Positions 39,485 through 49,853 of a DNA stretch of 64,000 nt are shown in pieces. The stretch is from Oscillospiraceae bacterium (GTDB taxonomy: Bacteria > Bacillota > Clostridia > Oscillospirales > CAG-272): contig SVTT01000002.1 in assembly GCA_015063625.1 (NCBI GenBank), forward strand, positions 62,001 to 126,000. Reading direction: 5' to 3'. The position numbers and the translations under genes are program-made. The notes under the pieces are model-generated. The model was not told the origin of the DNA and ran no database searches. It was given only the letters and a program-made list of their open reading frames with translations. Position 1 is the first letter of the stretch, and each line of letters starts with the position of its first letter.

Positions 39485-42400
39485 ATGGTTTACAGAGTAT
39501 ACGTAGAGAAAAAGGCTGAGCTGGCACATGAGGCAAACGGTCTGTTTGGTGAGCTCAAAAATCTGGTCGGCATTTCTGCCCTGACCTCGGTGCGTGTGAT
39601 CAATCGCTATGATGTGGAGAACATCGCCCCCGAGCTGTTTGAGAAGGCGGTGCAAACCATCTTCTCCGAGCCTCAGCTCGATATCGTATCAGATACGCTC
39701 GATGCCAAGGAAGGCACCGTTTTTGCCGTAGAGCCCCTGCCGGGTCAGTTTGACCAGCGTGCCGATTCCGCCGCGCAGTGCATTCAGCTGCAAAGCCGAG
39801 GCGACCGTCCCACGGTTCGCTCGGCAAAGGTCTATATCCTTGGCGGCGCGCTTTCCGAGAGCGATATTGCTGCGATCAAGAAATATGTGATCAATGCCGT
39901 CGAGAGCCGTGAGGCATCGCTCGAGAAGCCCGAAACGCTTGCCGTCGAGTATGCGATTCCTTCCACCGTAGCAACGGTTGAGGGCTTTATCGGGCTGGAC
40001 GATAAGGGACTTGCCGCACTGCTGGATACGCTGGGACTTGCCATGGACCTTGACGACCTCAAGTTCCTGCAGGGCTACTTCCGTGACGAGGAGCAGCGTG
40101 ACCCCACCATCACCGAGATCCGCGTGGTGGATACCTATTGGTCCGACCACTGCCGTCACACCACCTTCTCCACGCACATCGATAACGTGAGGATCGACGA
40201 TCCTGCCGTGCAGGCTGCGTACGAGCGCTACCTTGCCTCCCGCGTAGAGGTCTATGGCGAGGAAAAGGCTGCAAAGCGTCCTCAGACGCTGATGGATATT
40301 GCCACCATCGGAGCCAAGGTCCTCAAGAAGCGCGGACTTCTGCCCGAGCTCGACGAGAGCGAGGAGATCAATGCCTGCTCCATTCATGTGAATGCCACCG
40401 TCAACGGTGAGGAGCAGGATTGGCTGTTGATGTTCAAGAACGAAACGCACAATCACCCTACCGAGATCGAGCCCTTCGGCGGCGCGGCGACCTGTATCGG
40501 CGGATGCATCCGCGATCCGCTTTCGGGTCGTGCTTACGTCCATCAGGCAATGCGCGTGACGGGCGGCGGAGATCCTCGCAAGGCTCTTTCCGAGACCCTG
40601 GCAGGTAAGCTGCCGCAGCGCAAGATCGCAACCACTGCCGCCGCAGGCTATTCCTCCTACGGCAATCAGATCGGTCTTGCCACGGGTCACGTTGCCGAGA
40701 TCTATCACGAGGGTTACGTTGCCAAGCGCATGGAGTGCGGCGCCGTTGTGGCGGCTGCCCCTGCCTCCAACGTTCGCCGTGAGCGTCCCGCCCCCGGTGA
40801 CGTCGTGATCCTGCTTGGCGGCAGAACGGGCAGAGATGGCATCGGCGGTGCCACCGGTTCGTCGAAGAGCCATAACATGAAGTCGCTCACCACCATGGCA
40901 TCTGAGGTCCAGAAGGGCAATGCTCCCGAGGAAAGAAAGATCCAGCGCCTGTTCCGCAATGCCGAGGTCACGCGCCTTGTCAAGCGTTGCAATGACTTTG
41001 GTGCAGGCGGTGTTTCGGTCGCCATCGGCGAGCTTGCCGACGGGCTTGCCATCGATCTGGATGCCGTTCGCAAGAAATATGACGGACTTGACGGGACCGA
41101 GCTTGCCATCTCCGAATCGCAGGAGCGCATGGCAGTCGTGGTCGCCGCCGAGGATGCAGATCGGTTCATTGCCTTTGCTGAGGCAGAGAACCTTGAGGCA
41201 TATCGCGTCGCGATCGTAACCGAGGCGGCGCGCATGGTCATGACCTGGAAGGGACAGACCATTGCCAACCTTTCCCGCGCCTTCCTTAATACCAACGGCG
41301 CGGACAAGCATACCACTGTCAAGGTCGATCAAAAGGATCTTGCCGTGCTTTCCCGTCCGCTTTACAGCTCGCTGCGCGAGATGGCGGGCGATCTCAAGAC
41401 CGCAGGGCGCCGTGGACTTGTCGAGCGCTTTGACGGCTCGATCGGTGCAGGCTCGGTGCTTATGCCCTTCGGCGGAAAGACACAGAGAACGCCTGCGCAG
41501 GTCATGGCGGCATTGCTGCCCGTCCTGCCCGGTGAGGAGACCGATCAGGCAAGCGTAATGGCTTGGGGTCTTGATCCCGATCATATGTGTATCGATCCCT
41601 ATACGGGCGCATACGCCGCCGTGTATACCTCTATGGCAAAGCTGGTGTCGGCAGGTGCCGACTATGGCAAGGCATATCTCACGCTCCAGGAGTTCTTTGA
41701 AAAGCTTCGCCAGGAGCCCTCGCGCTGGGGCAAGCCCTTTGCGGCACTGCTCGGTGCGATGGATGCGCAGCTTGAGCTTTCTGCGGCTGCCATCGGCGGC
41801 AAGGATTCGATGTCGGGCACCTTCCTTGATATGGATGTTCCCCCCACACTCATTTCCTTTGCCATTGCTCCCATCAAGGCGCATCACGTCATCACCCCCG
41901 AATTCAAGGAGGCAGGTCATCCCGTCTATCTGATCGCACCGACCGAAAAGGGTGCCGATTCGGTAAAGGCGGCATGGAATCTCTACCATGATCTGCACAA
42001 GGCAGGCAAGGTCAAGGCAGGCTATGCCGTAGAAAACGGCATCGCAGAGGCAGTCATGAAGATGTCCTTCGGTAACAGTGTGGGCTTCAAGTCTGCGGGG
42101 ACTGTGCAGGATGCGTGGTATCAGCCCGCCATGTACGGCTTTCTGGTCGCAGAGCTTGCCGAGGAGATCGATTCGCCTTACGCGATGAAGATCGGCGAGA
42201 CCACCGCAGCTCCCGAGATCGTGCTGGATGGCGATTCTGCCACCATTGCCGAGCTCCTTTCGATCAATGAGGGCGTGCTGGAGGATGTTTATCCCACCAA
42301 TGCTCCCACCAAGGAAACCACCGCGCCGACCTACGGCTATACGGGTGGCAGCACGGCAGCTCCTGCCGTCAAGTGCGCACGGCCCAAGGTGCTGATCCCC

Positions 42401-43180
42401 GTGTTCCCGGGCACCAACTGCGAGTATGATTCTGCCCGTGCGATGGAAAGGGCAGGCGCCGAGGCGGATATCGTTGTCATCCGCAATCTGACTGCCGATG
42501 ACGTGGCAAAGAGCGTTGATCTTGTGGCAAGCAAGCTTGCCGAGAGCCAGATGGTCTTTATTCCCGGTGGCTTCTCGGGAGGCGACGAGCCAGATGGCTC
42601 TGCCAAGTTTATCACGGCCTTCTTCCGCAACCCTGCCATCAAGGAGGAGGTCACCGGGCTGCTTGATCGTCGGGACGGTCTGATGCTCGGTATCTGTAAC
42701 GGCTTCCAGGCATTGATCAAGCTGGGTCTTGTGCCCTACGGAAAGATCATCGATACCGATGCCTCCTGCCCCACTCTGACCTATAATATCATTGGCCGCC
42801 ATCAGTCCAAGCTGGTGCGTACCCGTGTTGCCACCAACAAGTCGCCCTGGCTTGCCGCAACCAACGTCGGTGATATCTATACGGTGCCGATTTCTCACGG
42901 TGAGGGTCGTTTCCTTGCCTCCGACGAGCTGGTGAAGCAGCTTGCCGCAAACGGGCAGATCGCCACGCAGTATGTCGATCTTGCAGGCAATCCCTCCATG
43001 GATACCGCCTTTAATCCCAACGGCTCGATCTCTGCAATCGAGGGCATCATCTCGCCCGACGGTCGCGTGCTCGGCAAGATGGGTCACAGCGAGCGTATCG
43101 GCAAAAACCTTTACCGCAATGTCGTCGGCGAATACGATATGAAGCTTTTCGAATCCGCCGTGAAATATTTTAAGGGTTAA
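39485..43180 (+). CDS. purL: Phosphoribosylformylglycinamidine synthase, long single-chain form
   Basis: 1231 aa; N-terminal, synthase and C-terminal glutaminase domains (FPGTNCEYDSA, GICNGFQALIKLG). Confidence 0.95.
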   Translation: MVYRVYVEKKAELAHEANGLFGELKNLVGISALTSVRVINRYDVENIAPELFEKAVQTIFSEPQLDIVSDTLDAKEGTVFAVEPLPGQFDQRADSAAQCIQLQSRGDRPTVRSAKVYILGGALSESDIAAIKKYVINAVESREASLEKPETLAVEYAIPSTVATVEGFIGLDDKGLAALLDTLGLAMDLDDLKFLQGYFRDEEQRDPTITEIRVVDTYWSDHCRHTTFSTHIDNVRIDDPAVQAAYERYLASRVEVYGEEKAAKRPQTLMDIATIGAKVLKKRGLLPELDESEEINACSIHVNATVNGEEQDWLLMFKNETHNHPTEIEPFGGAATCIGGCIRDPLSGRAYVHQAMRVTGGGDPRKALSETLAGKLPQRKIATTAAAGYSSYGNQIGLATGHVAEIYHEGYVAKRMECGAVVAAAPASNVRRERPAPGDVVILLGGRTGRDGIGGATGSSKSHNMKSLTTMASEVQKGNAPEERKIQRLFRNAEVTRLVKRCNDFGAGGVSVAIGELADGLAIDLDAVRKKYDGLDGTELAISESQERMAVVVAAEDADRFIAFAEAENLEAYRVAIVTEAARMVMTWKGQTIANLSRAFLNTNGADKHTTVKVDQKDLAVLSRPLYSSLREMAGDLKTAGRRGLVERFDGSIGAGSVLMPFGGKTQRTPAQVMAALLPVLPGEETDQASVMAWGLDPDHMCIDPYTGAYAAVYTSMAKLVSAGADYGKAYLTLQEFFEKLRQEPSRWGKPFAALLGAMDAQLELSAAAIGGKDSMSGTFLDMDVPPTLISFAIAPIKAHHVITPEFKEAGHPVYLIAPTEKGADSVKAAWNLYHDLHKAGKVKAGYAVENGIAEAVMKMSFGNSVGFKSAGTVQDAWYQPAMYGFLVAELAEEIDSPYAMKIGETTAAPEIVLDGDSATIAELLSINEGVLEDVYPTNAPTKETTAPTYGYTGGSTAAPAVKCARPKVLIPVFPGTNCEYDSARAMERAGAEADIVVIRNLTADDVAKSVDLVASKLAESQMVFIPGGFSGGDEPDGSAKFITAFFRNPAIKEEVTGLLDRRDGLMLGICNGFQALIKLGLVPYGKIIDTDASCPTLTYNIIGRHQSKLVRTRVATNKSPWLAATNVGDIYTVPISHGEGRFLASDELVKQLAANGQIATQYVDLAGNPSMDTAFNPNGSISAIEGIISPDGRVLGKMGHSERIGKNLYRNVVGEYDMKLFESAVKYFKG

Positions 43181-43185
43181 TTCAC

Positions 43186-43220
43186 AAAAGCCCGACGGAT
43201 CACTGATCCGTCGGGCTTTT
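43186..43220 (+). terminator. Terminator of the pur operon
   Basis: aaaagcccgacggat / atccgtcgggctttt plus downstream T run. Confidence 0.85.
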
Positions 43221-43320
43221 GCTTTTTCGGTCGGTTCACACAAAAAACATTGACAAAATAAGCTTTTTGGGGTACCATATATCATATGTATTACATAAAT
43301 GTAGAAAAGGAGCCGAAAGA

Positions 43321-43845
43321 ATGGAAGAACTCGTATTGAAATGCTTGAAGGAGCGCCGCAGCGTGCGTGCTTTTCGTACCGAGCAGGTCGGCGAGGCAGA
43401 GCTTGCCGCCGTGCTTGAGGCAGGCACCTATGCCGCCACGGGCAGAAATAAGCAAGCCCCCATCATCATTGCCGTGCAGGACAAGGGGGCGCGCGAGAAG
43501 CTGCGCCGCATGAATGCAGAGATCCTCGGCACCCCCGACCAAGATCCCTTTTACGGTGCGCCCACCATCCTTGTGGTGCTCTCCGATCCCGCGGTCAGCA
43601 CACACGTCGAGGACGGAGCGCTGGTGCTTGGCAATCTGATGAATGCCGCGCATGCCGTGGGACTTGCCTCATGCTGGATCCACCGTGCAAGGCAGGAATT
43701 TGAAAGCGAGCAGGGAAAAGCGCTTTTGAAGGAGTGGGGAATCGAGGGTGAATACGTTGGTATCGGTCATCTCGCACTTGGCATCGCCGCCACTGAGCTG
43801 CCCGCACCCACACCCCGAAAAAAGGATTATATCTACCGTGTGTGA
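43321..43845 (+). CDS. Nitroreductase family protein
   Basis: LKERRSVRAFRTEQV; GTYAATGRNKQ; LASCWIHRARQ. Confidence 0.88.
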   Translation: MEELVLKCLKERRSVRAFRTEQVGEAELAAVLEAGTYAATGRNKQAPIIIAVQDKGAREKLRRMNAEILGTPDQDPFYGAPTILVVLSDPAVSTHVEDGALVLGNLMNAAHAVGLASCWIHRARQEFESEQGKALLKEWGIEGEYVGIGHLALGIAATELPAPTPRKKDYIYRV

Positions 43846-43855
43846 GTCAGAAAAC

Positions 43856-44404
43856 ATGACACTGCAGGAGGGAAGACCCACCAATACGCAGGGGCGTGCG
43901 CAAAAGGAGCTTGAGGCATACGATTTTTTGGATGCGCTCGGTGTATCTTACCAGCGTATTGATCACGCCGCGGCAAACACCATGGAGGTCTGTGCCGAGA
44001 TCGATGCCGCACTCGGTGCCACCATCTGTAAGAATCTCTTTCTTTGCAACCGCCAATGCACCGATTTTTATCTTTTGATGATGCCGGGCGATAAGGTCTT
44101 TAAGACCAAGGATCTCTCACACCAGCTGGGAACGGCTCGCCTGTCCTTCGGTGCACCCGAGAAGATGGAGGAGTATCTCCATACGCTCCCGGGCTCCGCC
44201 AGTGTGCTGGGACTGATGCACGATGGGGAGCAGCGCGTGCAGCTGGTGATCGACAGAGAGGTTCTGGAGGGTGAATTTGTGGGCGCGCATCCTCTGGTCA
44301 ATACGTCAAGCATCCGTATTGCGACGCGCGACCTGATCGAAAGGATCATTCCCGCGATGGGGCATGATTACCGCGTGGTAGAGCTTGTGCGCTACGAGAG
44401 CTGA
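43856..44404 (+). CDS. Prolyl-tRNA deacylase/YbaK-family protein
   Basis: ICKNLFLCNRQCTDFYLLMMPGDKVFKTKDLS; VGAHPLVNTSSIRI. Start could also be GTG 43838. Confidence 0.85.
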   Translation: MTLQEGRPTNTQGRAQKELEAYDFLDALGVSYQRIDHAAANTMEVCAEIDAALGATICKNLFLCNRQCTDFYLLMMPGDKVFKTKDLSHQLGTARLSFGAPEKMEEYLHTLPGSASVLGLMHDGEQRVQLVIDREVLEGEFVGAHPLVNTSSIRIATRDLIERIIPAMGHDYRVVELVRYES

Positions 44405-44424
44405 AAAAAAGAAGGGAGCGCTGT

Positions 44425-45354
44425 ATGCTTTTTACCGTAGATGAACAAAATAACGGCAAAACGGTACGCGATTTTTTGCGTATCAAGGGCGTTTCTGCGG
44501 CTCTCGCGTCAAGGCTGAAGCAAAAGGAGCAGGGAATTTTGTTAAATGGCACACGCGTGACCGTGCGTGCTGTCCTGAAAGCAGGCGACCTGCTTTCACT
44601 TGCCATTGAGGACGAATCCTGCAATGAGCATATTCCGCCAAGTGACATTCCCGTGGTAGCGGTGTTTGAAAACGAGGATTTTGCCGTGTTCAATAAGCCT
44701 GCGGATATGCCGACCCACCCTTCGCACGGTCATCGGACCGATACGCTTGCCAATGCGCTTGTTTATCGCTATCAACAAGCGAACTCTCCGTTTCGCCCGC
44801 GCTTTATCAACCGCCTTGATCGTAACACCACGGGTGCGGTCCTGGTGGCAAAGCACGCACTTTCTGCCGCCGTGCTTTCGGCGCATATGGCAAGGGGCGG
44901 CTTTCAAAAGACTTATCTTGCCGTAGCGGTCGGTGAGATTTTTGAACCCACCGTGATCGAAACAGGCATTCGGCGCAGACAGGAGAGCATCATTTTCCGT
45001 GAGGCGTGTGAGGTCGGCGAAGGAGAGCTTGCCGTGACGGATGTGATCCCGCTTGTCACAAAAAACGGATTTACGCTGGTAAAGCTGATTCCAAAGACGG
45101 GGCGCACGCACCAGCTTCGGGTGCACCTTGCCTCGCTGGGCAATCCCCTTGTCGGTGACGATCTTTACGGCAGCGCGGATGCGCATATTGCACGTCATGC
45201 GCTACATGCCGCTTCGCTTTCCTTCACCCATCCTACCACGGGAGAAAGAATGCGCTTTTTCGCCCCCGTTGCCGAGGATATGCGGGCGCTGATCCTCACA
45301 CTTTTTTCAAAGGAGGCACTGCTTGATGCGGAAAACGTCTGCCGCAACGCGTGA
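44425..45354 (+). CDS. RluA-family pseudouridine synthase
   Basis: NRLDRNTTGAVLVAKHA catalytic motif; S4-like N-terminus. Confidence 0.92.
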   Translation: MLFTVDEQNNGKTVRDFLRIKGVSAALASRLKQKEQGILLNGTRVTVRAVLKAGDLLSLAIEDESCNEHIPPSDIPVVAVFENEDFAVFNKPADMPTHPSHGHRTDTLANALVYRYQQANSPFRPRFINRLDRNTTGAVLVAKHALSAAVLSAHMARGGFQKTYLAVAVGEIFEPTVIETGIRRRQESIIFREACEVGEGELAVTDVIPLVTKNGFTLVKLIPKTGRTHQLRVHLASLGNPLVGDDLYGSADAHIARHALHAASLSFTHPTTGERMRFFAPVAEDMRALILTLFSKEALLDAENVCRNA

Positions 45355-46459
45355 AAAGGCCGCGCGACAAGGCGGAGAAAAACAGGGCATGCCCCTGTTT
45401 GCTCGGATATTCTATCTGATCGCAGCGCTTTCGCTTGCGGTCTATCTGATCGCCGTATTCAGTCCGCGCTTTGCCGCCTTTTTCACCGGTACCGTCGGAG
45501 CATTTCTTCGTTCGCTTCTGGCACACCTGACCTCTTTTTTGCCCTTTTCTCTGGCAGAGGTGCTGTTGCTCGCTTCGCCGCTGCTGGTGGTCGGTGTCGG
45601 CATCCATGCATGGCGTCGGCAATTTCCCACCTGGCGCGATGTCTTTTTGTATCTCGGCAGCGTGGTTTCGGTATTCGCCCTGCTGTTTTCGGTTTTCGTG
45701 TGTTCCATCGGCACGGCTTATCATACCCCGACGCTGTTTGAACGAATGGAGCTTGCCGAGGAGTCGGTGAATGCCCAAGCACTCGGCGAGCTTGCCGAGG
45801 AGCTTGTGCCCCTTGTCAATGATGCCGCGCATGAGGTCAGCTTTGGAGAGAACGGCTTTTCGCGGATGCCCTACGGTCTCGACGGAATGAACGACCGTCT
45901 GTTGCTCGCCTACGACCGTGTTTGTGGGGAATACGACTTTATTCAATCATTGCAAAGCCGTGTCAAGCCGGTGCTCGTCAGCAAGCTGATGTCCTATACG
46001 CATATCACGGGCGTCTACTCCTTTTATACGGGAGAGGCGAATCTCAACACGTATTTTCCCGACTATACGCTTCCGTTCACGGCGGCGCACGAGCTGGCAC
46101 ATCAGCGTGGCATCGCAAGAGAAGAGGAGGCAAATTTCGTGGCATTTCTGGTCGCAGCCGCCTCGGATGACGCCTATATCCGCTATTGCGGATACCTGAA
46201 CCTCTTCGAATACGTGGCAGGTGCTCTCTACCGTGCCGACCGTGATGCGTATGCGAAGGTTCTGGGCACGCTGGACCCCCTCGTGCTCGGCGAGCTTGCG
46301 GCATTTTCGGATTTTTTTGAGGAGTTTCGTGATTCCGCCATTTCCGACGTGTCGGATAAGGTCAACGACACTTATTTAAAGCTGCACGGCAACGAGGCAG
46401 GCAGCGCCTCCTACGGGCTTGTCGTCAGACTTGCCGTTGCCTATTTCAAGAAGAGCTGA
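45326..46459 (+). CDS. DUF3810-type membrane protein with HExxH-like motif (HELAH)
   Basis: TM helices in N-terminal third; AAHELAHQRGIAREEEANFVAFL. Confidence 0.75.
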   Translation: MRKTSAATREKAARQGGEKQGMPLFARIFYLIAALSLAVYLIAVFSPRFAAFFTGTVGAFLRSLLAHLTSFLPFSLAEVLLLASPLLVVGVGIHAWRRQFPTWRDVFLYLGSVVSVFALLFSVFVCSIGTAYHTPTLFERMELAEESVNAQALGELAEELVPLVNDAAHEVSFGENGFSRMPYGLDGMNDRLLLAYDRVCGEYDFIQSLQSRVKPVLVSKLMSYTHITGVYSFYTGEANLNTYFPDYTLPFTAAHELAHQRGIAREEEANFVAFLVAAASDDAYIRYCGYLNLFEYVAGALYRADRDAYAKVLGTLDPLVLGELAAFSDFFEEFRDSAISDVSDKVNDTYLKLHGNEAGSASYGLVVRLAVAYFKKS

Positions 46460-46467
46460 TTCGATCG

Positions 46468-46498
46468 GGAGCGCACCGCTTCACAAGCGGTGCGCTCC
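46468..46498 (+). terminator. Rho-independent terminator
   Basis: ggagcgcaccgctt-cac-aagcggtgcgctcc. Confidence 0.75.
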
Positions 46499-46567
46499 TT
46501 TCATATACTGCTACCGTGAATCATTTGGTGGAGAGTGATGCTCTCTCTCCTCAAAAAGGGGTGCTCT

Positions 46568-47836
46568 ATGAACAAGATCATGGTGGTTGGAGGAAAACGT
46601 CTTTTTGGTGAGGTGAAGATCGGGGGGAGCAAAAACGCCGCACTGCCCGTGCTGTTTGCAGGCATCCTGACGGGGGAAAGCTGTGTTTTTGAGAATCTTC
46701 CTCGCATCGGAGATGTGTTGCTTGCCCTTGAGATTTTGCGCGATCTCGGCGCGCGCATCCGTTTTCTTCACGGCGGCGACGTCGTGGTGGATTACAGCAC
46801 CGTTCGTCCCGTTCTGCCTCCGCGACAGCTGACCGAGGCAATTCGCGGTTCGGTCTATCTGCTTGGCTCCATGCTCGGCAGATTCGGCAAGGCAATGCTC
46901 GCAGGTGCGGGAGGGTGCGATTTCGGCTCCCGCCCGATTGATCAGCATTTGCGCGGCTTCGGGCTGCTTGGCGCGCGAGAGGAGAGAGAGGCGGATGTGC
47001 TTCATCTTTTTTTGCCGCAAGGTGAATGCCTGCGCGGTACACGCATTGCGCTTGCCATGCCGTCGGTAGGGGCAAGCGCCAATCTTTTGATGGCGGCAAG
47101 CGTTGCTGTGGGCATGACAGTCATCGAAAACGCTGCCATGGAGCCTCACGTGCTCTCGCTCGTGGCTTTTTTGCGCGAGGCGGGCGCGAGGATCGATATG
47201 GGGCGCGGACGCCGCATTTCCGTTTTGGGGAAGGAAAGACTGCACGGCTGCCGCTTCCGTGTGATCCCCGATATGATCGAGGCGGGGACCTATCTTTTTG
47301 CAGGCATGGCAACGGGGGGCGAGGTGCGGCTGCTTGAGGTGGATCCCTCTCATCTCGGTGCGGTGCTTGAGGTGCTTCGGGAAATGGGCGCTGAGATCCG
47401 CGTCGGGAACGAGGATATTCTGCTGAAGGCCCCCGAACGGTATCGGAACGTTTCGGTTCGGACAGGACCGTATCCCGCCTTTCCTACCGACCTTCATCCT
47501 CAGCTTGCCGCGCTTTTTTGTATCGGCGGGCGCGCCAAGGGGAGGGGAGAGATCCGCGAAACGGTCTGGCAGCAGCGCTTTCGTTATACGGAGGAGCTTG
47601 TACGGATGGGGGCACGGGTCGGGATCGAGGAGGACCGCGCGACCTTTCTTCCAGCGATGCTGTCGGGCACGGCGGTCCGATCGCCCGATCTGCGCGGCGG
47701 TGCGGCACTGCTTCTTGCGGCACTTGCCGCAAGCGGCAGAAGTGAGATCACCAATGCTGCCACCGTGGGACGGGGGTATGAGCACCTTGAGCAAAAGCTT
47801 CGTGGGCTTGGTGCCGAGGTGCGGATCTTTGGCTGA
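46568..47836 (+). CDS. murA: UDP-N-acetylglucosamine 1-carboxyvinyltransferase
   Basis: GSKNAALPVLFAGIL; AGGCDFGSRPIDQHLRGF catalytic-Cys loop; VRTGPYPAFPTDLHPQ. Confidence 0.92.
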   Translation: MNKIMVVGGKRLFGEVKIGGSKNAALPVLFAGILTGESCVFENLPRIGDVLLALEILRDLGARIRFLHGGDVVVDYSTVRPVLPPRQLTEAIRGSVYLLGSMLGRFGKAMLAGAGGCDFGSRPIDQHLRGFGLLGAREEREADVLHLFLPQGECLRGTRIALAMPSVGASANLLMAASVAVGMTVIENAAMEPHVLSLVAFLREAGARIDMGRGRRISVLGKERLHGCRFRVIPDMIEAGTYLFAGMATGGEVRLLEVDPSHLGAVLEVLREMGAEIRVGNEDILLKAPERYRNVSVRTGPYPAFPTDLHPQLAALFCIGGRAKGRGEIRETVWQQRFRYTEELVRMGARVGIEEDRATFLPAMLSGTAVRSPDLRGGAALLLAALAASGRSEITNAATVGRGYEHLEQKLRGLGAEVRIFG

Positions 47837-47864
47837 GCAGCGTTCTTTTCTGATTTTGATAAAA

Positions 47865-47904
47865 ACAGCAACGGCACCGCGAGATCTCGCGGTGCCGTTG
47901 CTGT
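47865..47904. terminator. Bidirectional terminator: 40-bp perfect palindrome between convergent murA and peptidoglycan-binding genes
   Basis: acagcaacggcaccgcgaga|tctcgcggtgccgttgctgt. Confidence 0.8.
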
Positions 47905-47908
47905 CTTC

Positions 47909-48436
47909 TCATTGAGGCTGGTAGCCTCCGAATTCTCGGTTGTAAACGCTTGCCAGCGCATCCCACGTCGCTCGGTCCACCTCGCCCGTTTCGGGCAGCG
48001 AATGCCGTTTTTGAAAGCCTCTGACTGCTTCAACCGTTGCGGCGTCATAGATGCCGCTTTGCGGAATGCTTTCAAAGCCCTCGTAGATCAGCTCAAGCTC
48101 GCCGAGTGCATATTGGATCAGCCGCACGAGAAAGCTTTCATCTCCCTCGCGAAGCGTGTAGTCAGCCGAGAGCCTCGGGAAGGCAGCGAGGGGCACGGGG
48201 GCACTCCGTTCGCGCAGAGATTCCTCATAGCGGCGAAAGAGAAGATCAAAGGTGGTGCGGTCGACAACGCCTGTTTGAGGCACGCCCTCCTTGGCTTGAA
48301 AGGAACGTACGGCTTGGGCGGTAGCGGTATCGTATATGCCGTCAATGGGTGGTGCGGGAATGTTCTCGCCGGTATAGGAAAGCTGCCGCAAATACCGCTG
48401 TATCATGATAATTGCTTCCTTGTTGCGATCGGGCAT
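47909..48436 (-). CDS. Protein with two peptidoglycan-binding-like domains
   Basis: Two repeats: IDGIYDTATAQAVRSFQ...VDRTTFDLL and SGIYDAATVEAVRGFQ...VDRATWDAL. Confidence 0.8.
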   Translation of the reverse strand: MPDRNKEAIIMIQRYLRQLSYTGENIPAPPIDGIYDTATAQAVRSFQAKEGVPQTGVVDRTTFDLLFRRYEESLRERSAPVPLAAFPRLSADYTLREGDESFLVRLIQYALGELELIYEGFESIPQSGIYDAATVEAVRGFQKRHSLPETGEVDRATWDALASVYNREFGGYQPQ

Positions 48437-48439
48437 CGG

Positions 48440-49840
48440 TCAGGCACCTCCCACGTCAAAGCCGGGGTATTGACCCTCGGTCGTTCTGTTGCCGATAAAA
48501 AGATCACTGTAAAGATCGATGATGGCGTTCCATGTGATCGCTCCCACCGTGCCGCTTACAGGCAGCTCCGAAAGCTCCTGAAAGGCGATCACTGCCTCTC
48601 GGGTGCGCGGACCGAAGTAGCCTGTCACACTGACAGTCGGGATCTCGGGATAGCTTGCGGCAATGTAATTGAGGTATTGCTGCAAAAGACGGACGTCCTC
48701 GGAGTCAGAGCCGATGCGGAGCACCACCCCCGGAAAGGGGATCACCTCGCCCTCCACATATTCGCGAGGTATGGTCGATACGATGCCGAGATAGGCGTCA
48801 TAAATGGCATCCCACGTGACCTCGCCCACAATACCGTCAGCCACAAGCCCAAAGGTGTTCTGCGCGTCCACCACAGCGGCACGCGTTGTGTTGCCGAACA
48901 CACCGTCAATGGGCAAGGAGGGAATGGTGTTGTAATAATCCGAAAGGTAACTGAGATAGTATTGCAGATTGGCAACGGCGTTTCCCGTGTCCCCCTCGCG
49001 GAGCACGCCGGGATATTGCTGCGTGACCTCCTCAAGGGTGATCCCCTCCGAGTCAAGCTCGTTGAGACGCTTGACCCCATTGTAAATGCGGCGGATGTAA
49101 TACCATGTGGATTTTCCCACAATGCCGTCCTGTGTCAAACCGAAGATGCGTTGGAATTCGCGCACCGCCGCCTCGGTATCGGTGCCGTAGATGCCGTCTG
49201 TTTCCAGGATTTTGGGAATGGCAGGATAGTTGTTGCCGATGCGGTTGAGGCGAAGCTGCACCGTGCGCACGTCGTTGTTGACCGATCCGATGCTCAGAGG
49301 AACCACGGGCGCCGTGTCACTCATGCCGATCACAGGGGCGTTTTCCACGATGTCGATGTCATCACCGTAGTAGTAACGCAGGATCTCGTAAGGGGTCAGC
49401 CCCTGCTCGGCAAGCTCGACCGTTCCCCATTGGGAAAGTCCCTCGCAGCTGACCTCGCGACCGTCACAGTAGGCGGTAAAGAGGGGCTCCACGTTGCCGC
49501 GCCGACTGACATAGTCGTTAAACAATTCTCCCGCCAGCTCCCTGATGTTTTCAAAAATATCGCGTCCCTCCACGAAATACTGGTCGATCGAGGTGGAGCT
49601 TGTGATATCAAAATCGTAGCCTCTTGAACGGTAGAATTCGGTATAGATACGATTTAAGGCAAAGGAGATCTGCGCGTACATATTTGCGCGGATGGCGTTT
49701 TCGGGCCAGGTGGGATAGATCTCACTGGATGCCACGTTTGCCACGTAATCCAGAAAGGGGAGCGTCACGTTTCGTGCATTCTGCTCGGGTCTGCCGAGAT
49801 GCACGGTGATGTTTTCGGGGATGAAGGGTGTTGTGGGCAT
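48440..49840 (-). CDS. SpoIID-like domain protein with three peptidoglycan-binding-like domains
   Basis: FLDYVANVASSEIYPTWPENAIRANMYAQ and GLSQWGTVELAEQGLTPYEILRYYYGDDI are SpoIID-like; three PG_binding repeats follow. Confidence 0.75.
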   Translation of the reverse strand: MPTTPFIPENITVHLGRPEQNARNVTLPFLDYVANVASSEIYPTWPENAIRANMYAQISFALNRIYTEFYRSRGYDFDITSSTSIDQYFVEGRDIFENIRELAGELFNDYVSRRGNVEPLFTAYCDGREVSCEGLSQWGTVELAEQGLTPYEILRYYYGDDIDIVENAPVIGMSDTAPVVPLSIGSVNNDVRTVQLRLNRIGNNYPAIPKILETDGIYGTDTEAAVREFQRIFGLTQDGIVGKSTWYYIRRIYNGVKRLNELDSEGITLEEVTQQYPGVLREGDTGNAVANLQYYLSYLSDYYNTIPSLPIDGVFGNTTRAAVVDAQNTFGLVADGIVGEVTWDAIYDAYLGIVSTIPREYVEGEVIPFPGVVLRIGSDSEDVRLLQQYLNYIAASYPEIPTVSVTGYFGPRTREAVIAFQELSELPVSGTVGAITWNAIIDLYSDLFIGNRTTEGQYPGFDVGGA

Positions 49841-49853
49841 AAGAGCTCCTTTC

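Noticed and set aside
39689-43285. 1198-aa minus-strand ORF opposite purL
   Set aside because: Exact antisense of a clearly recognisable PurL; long antisense frames are expected from the GC-rich codon usage here. No RBS or family resemblance.
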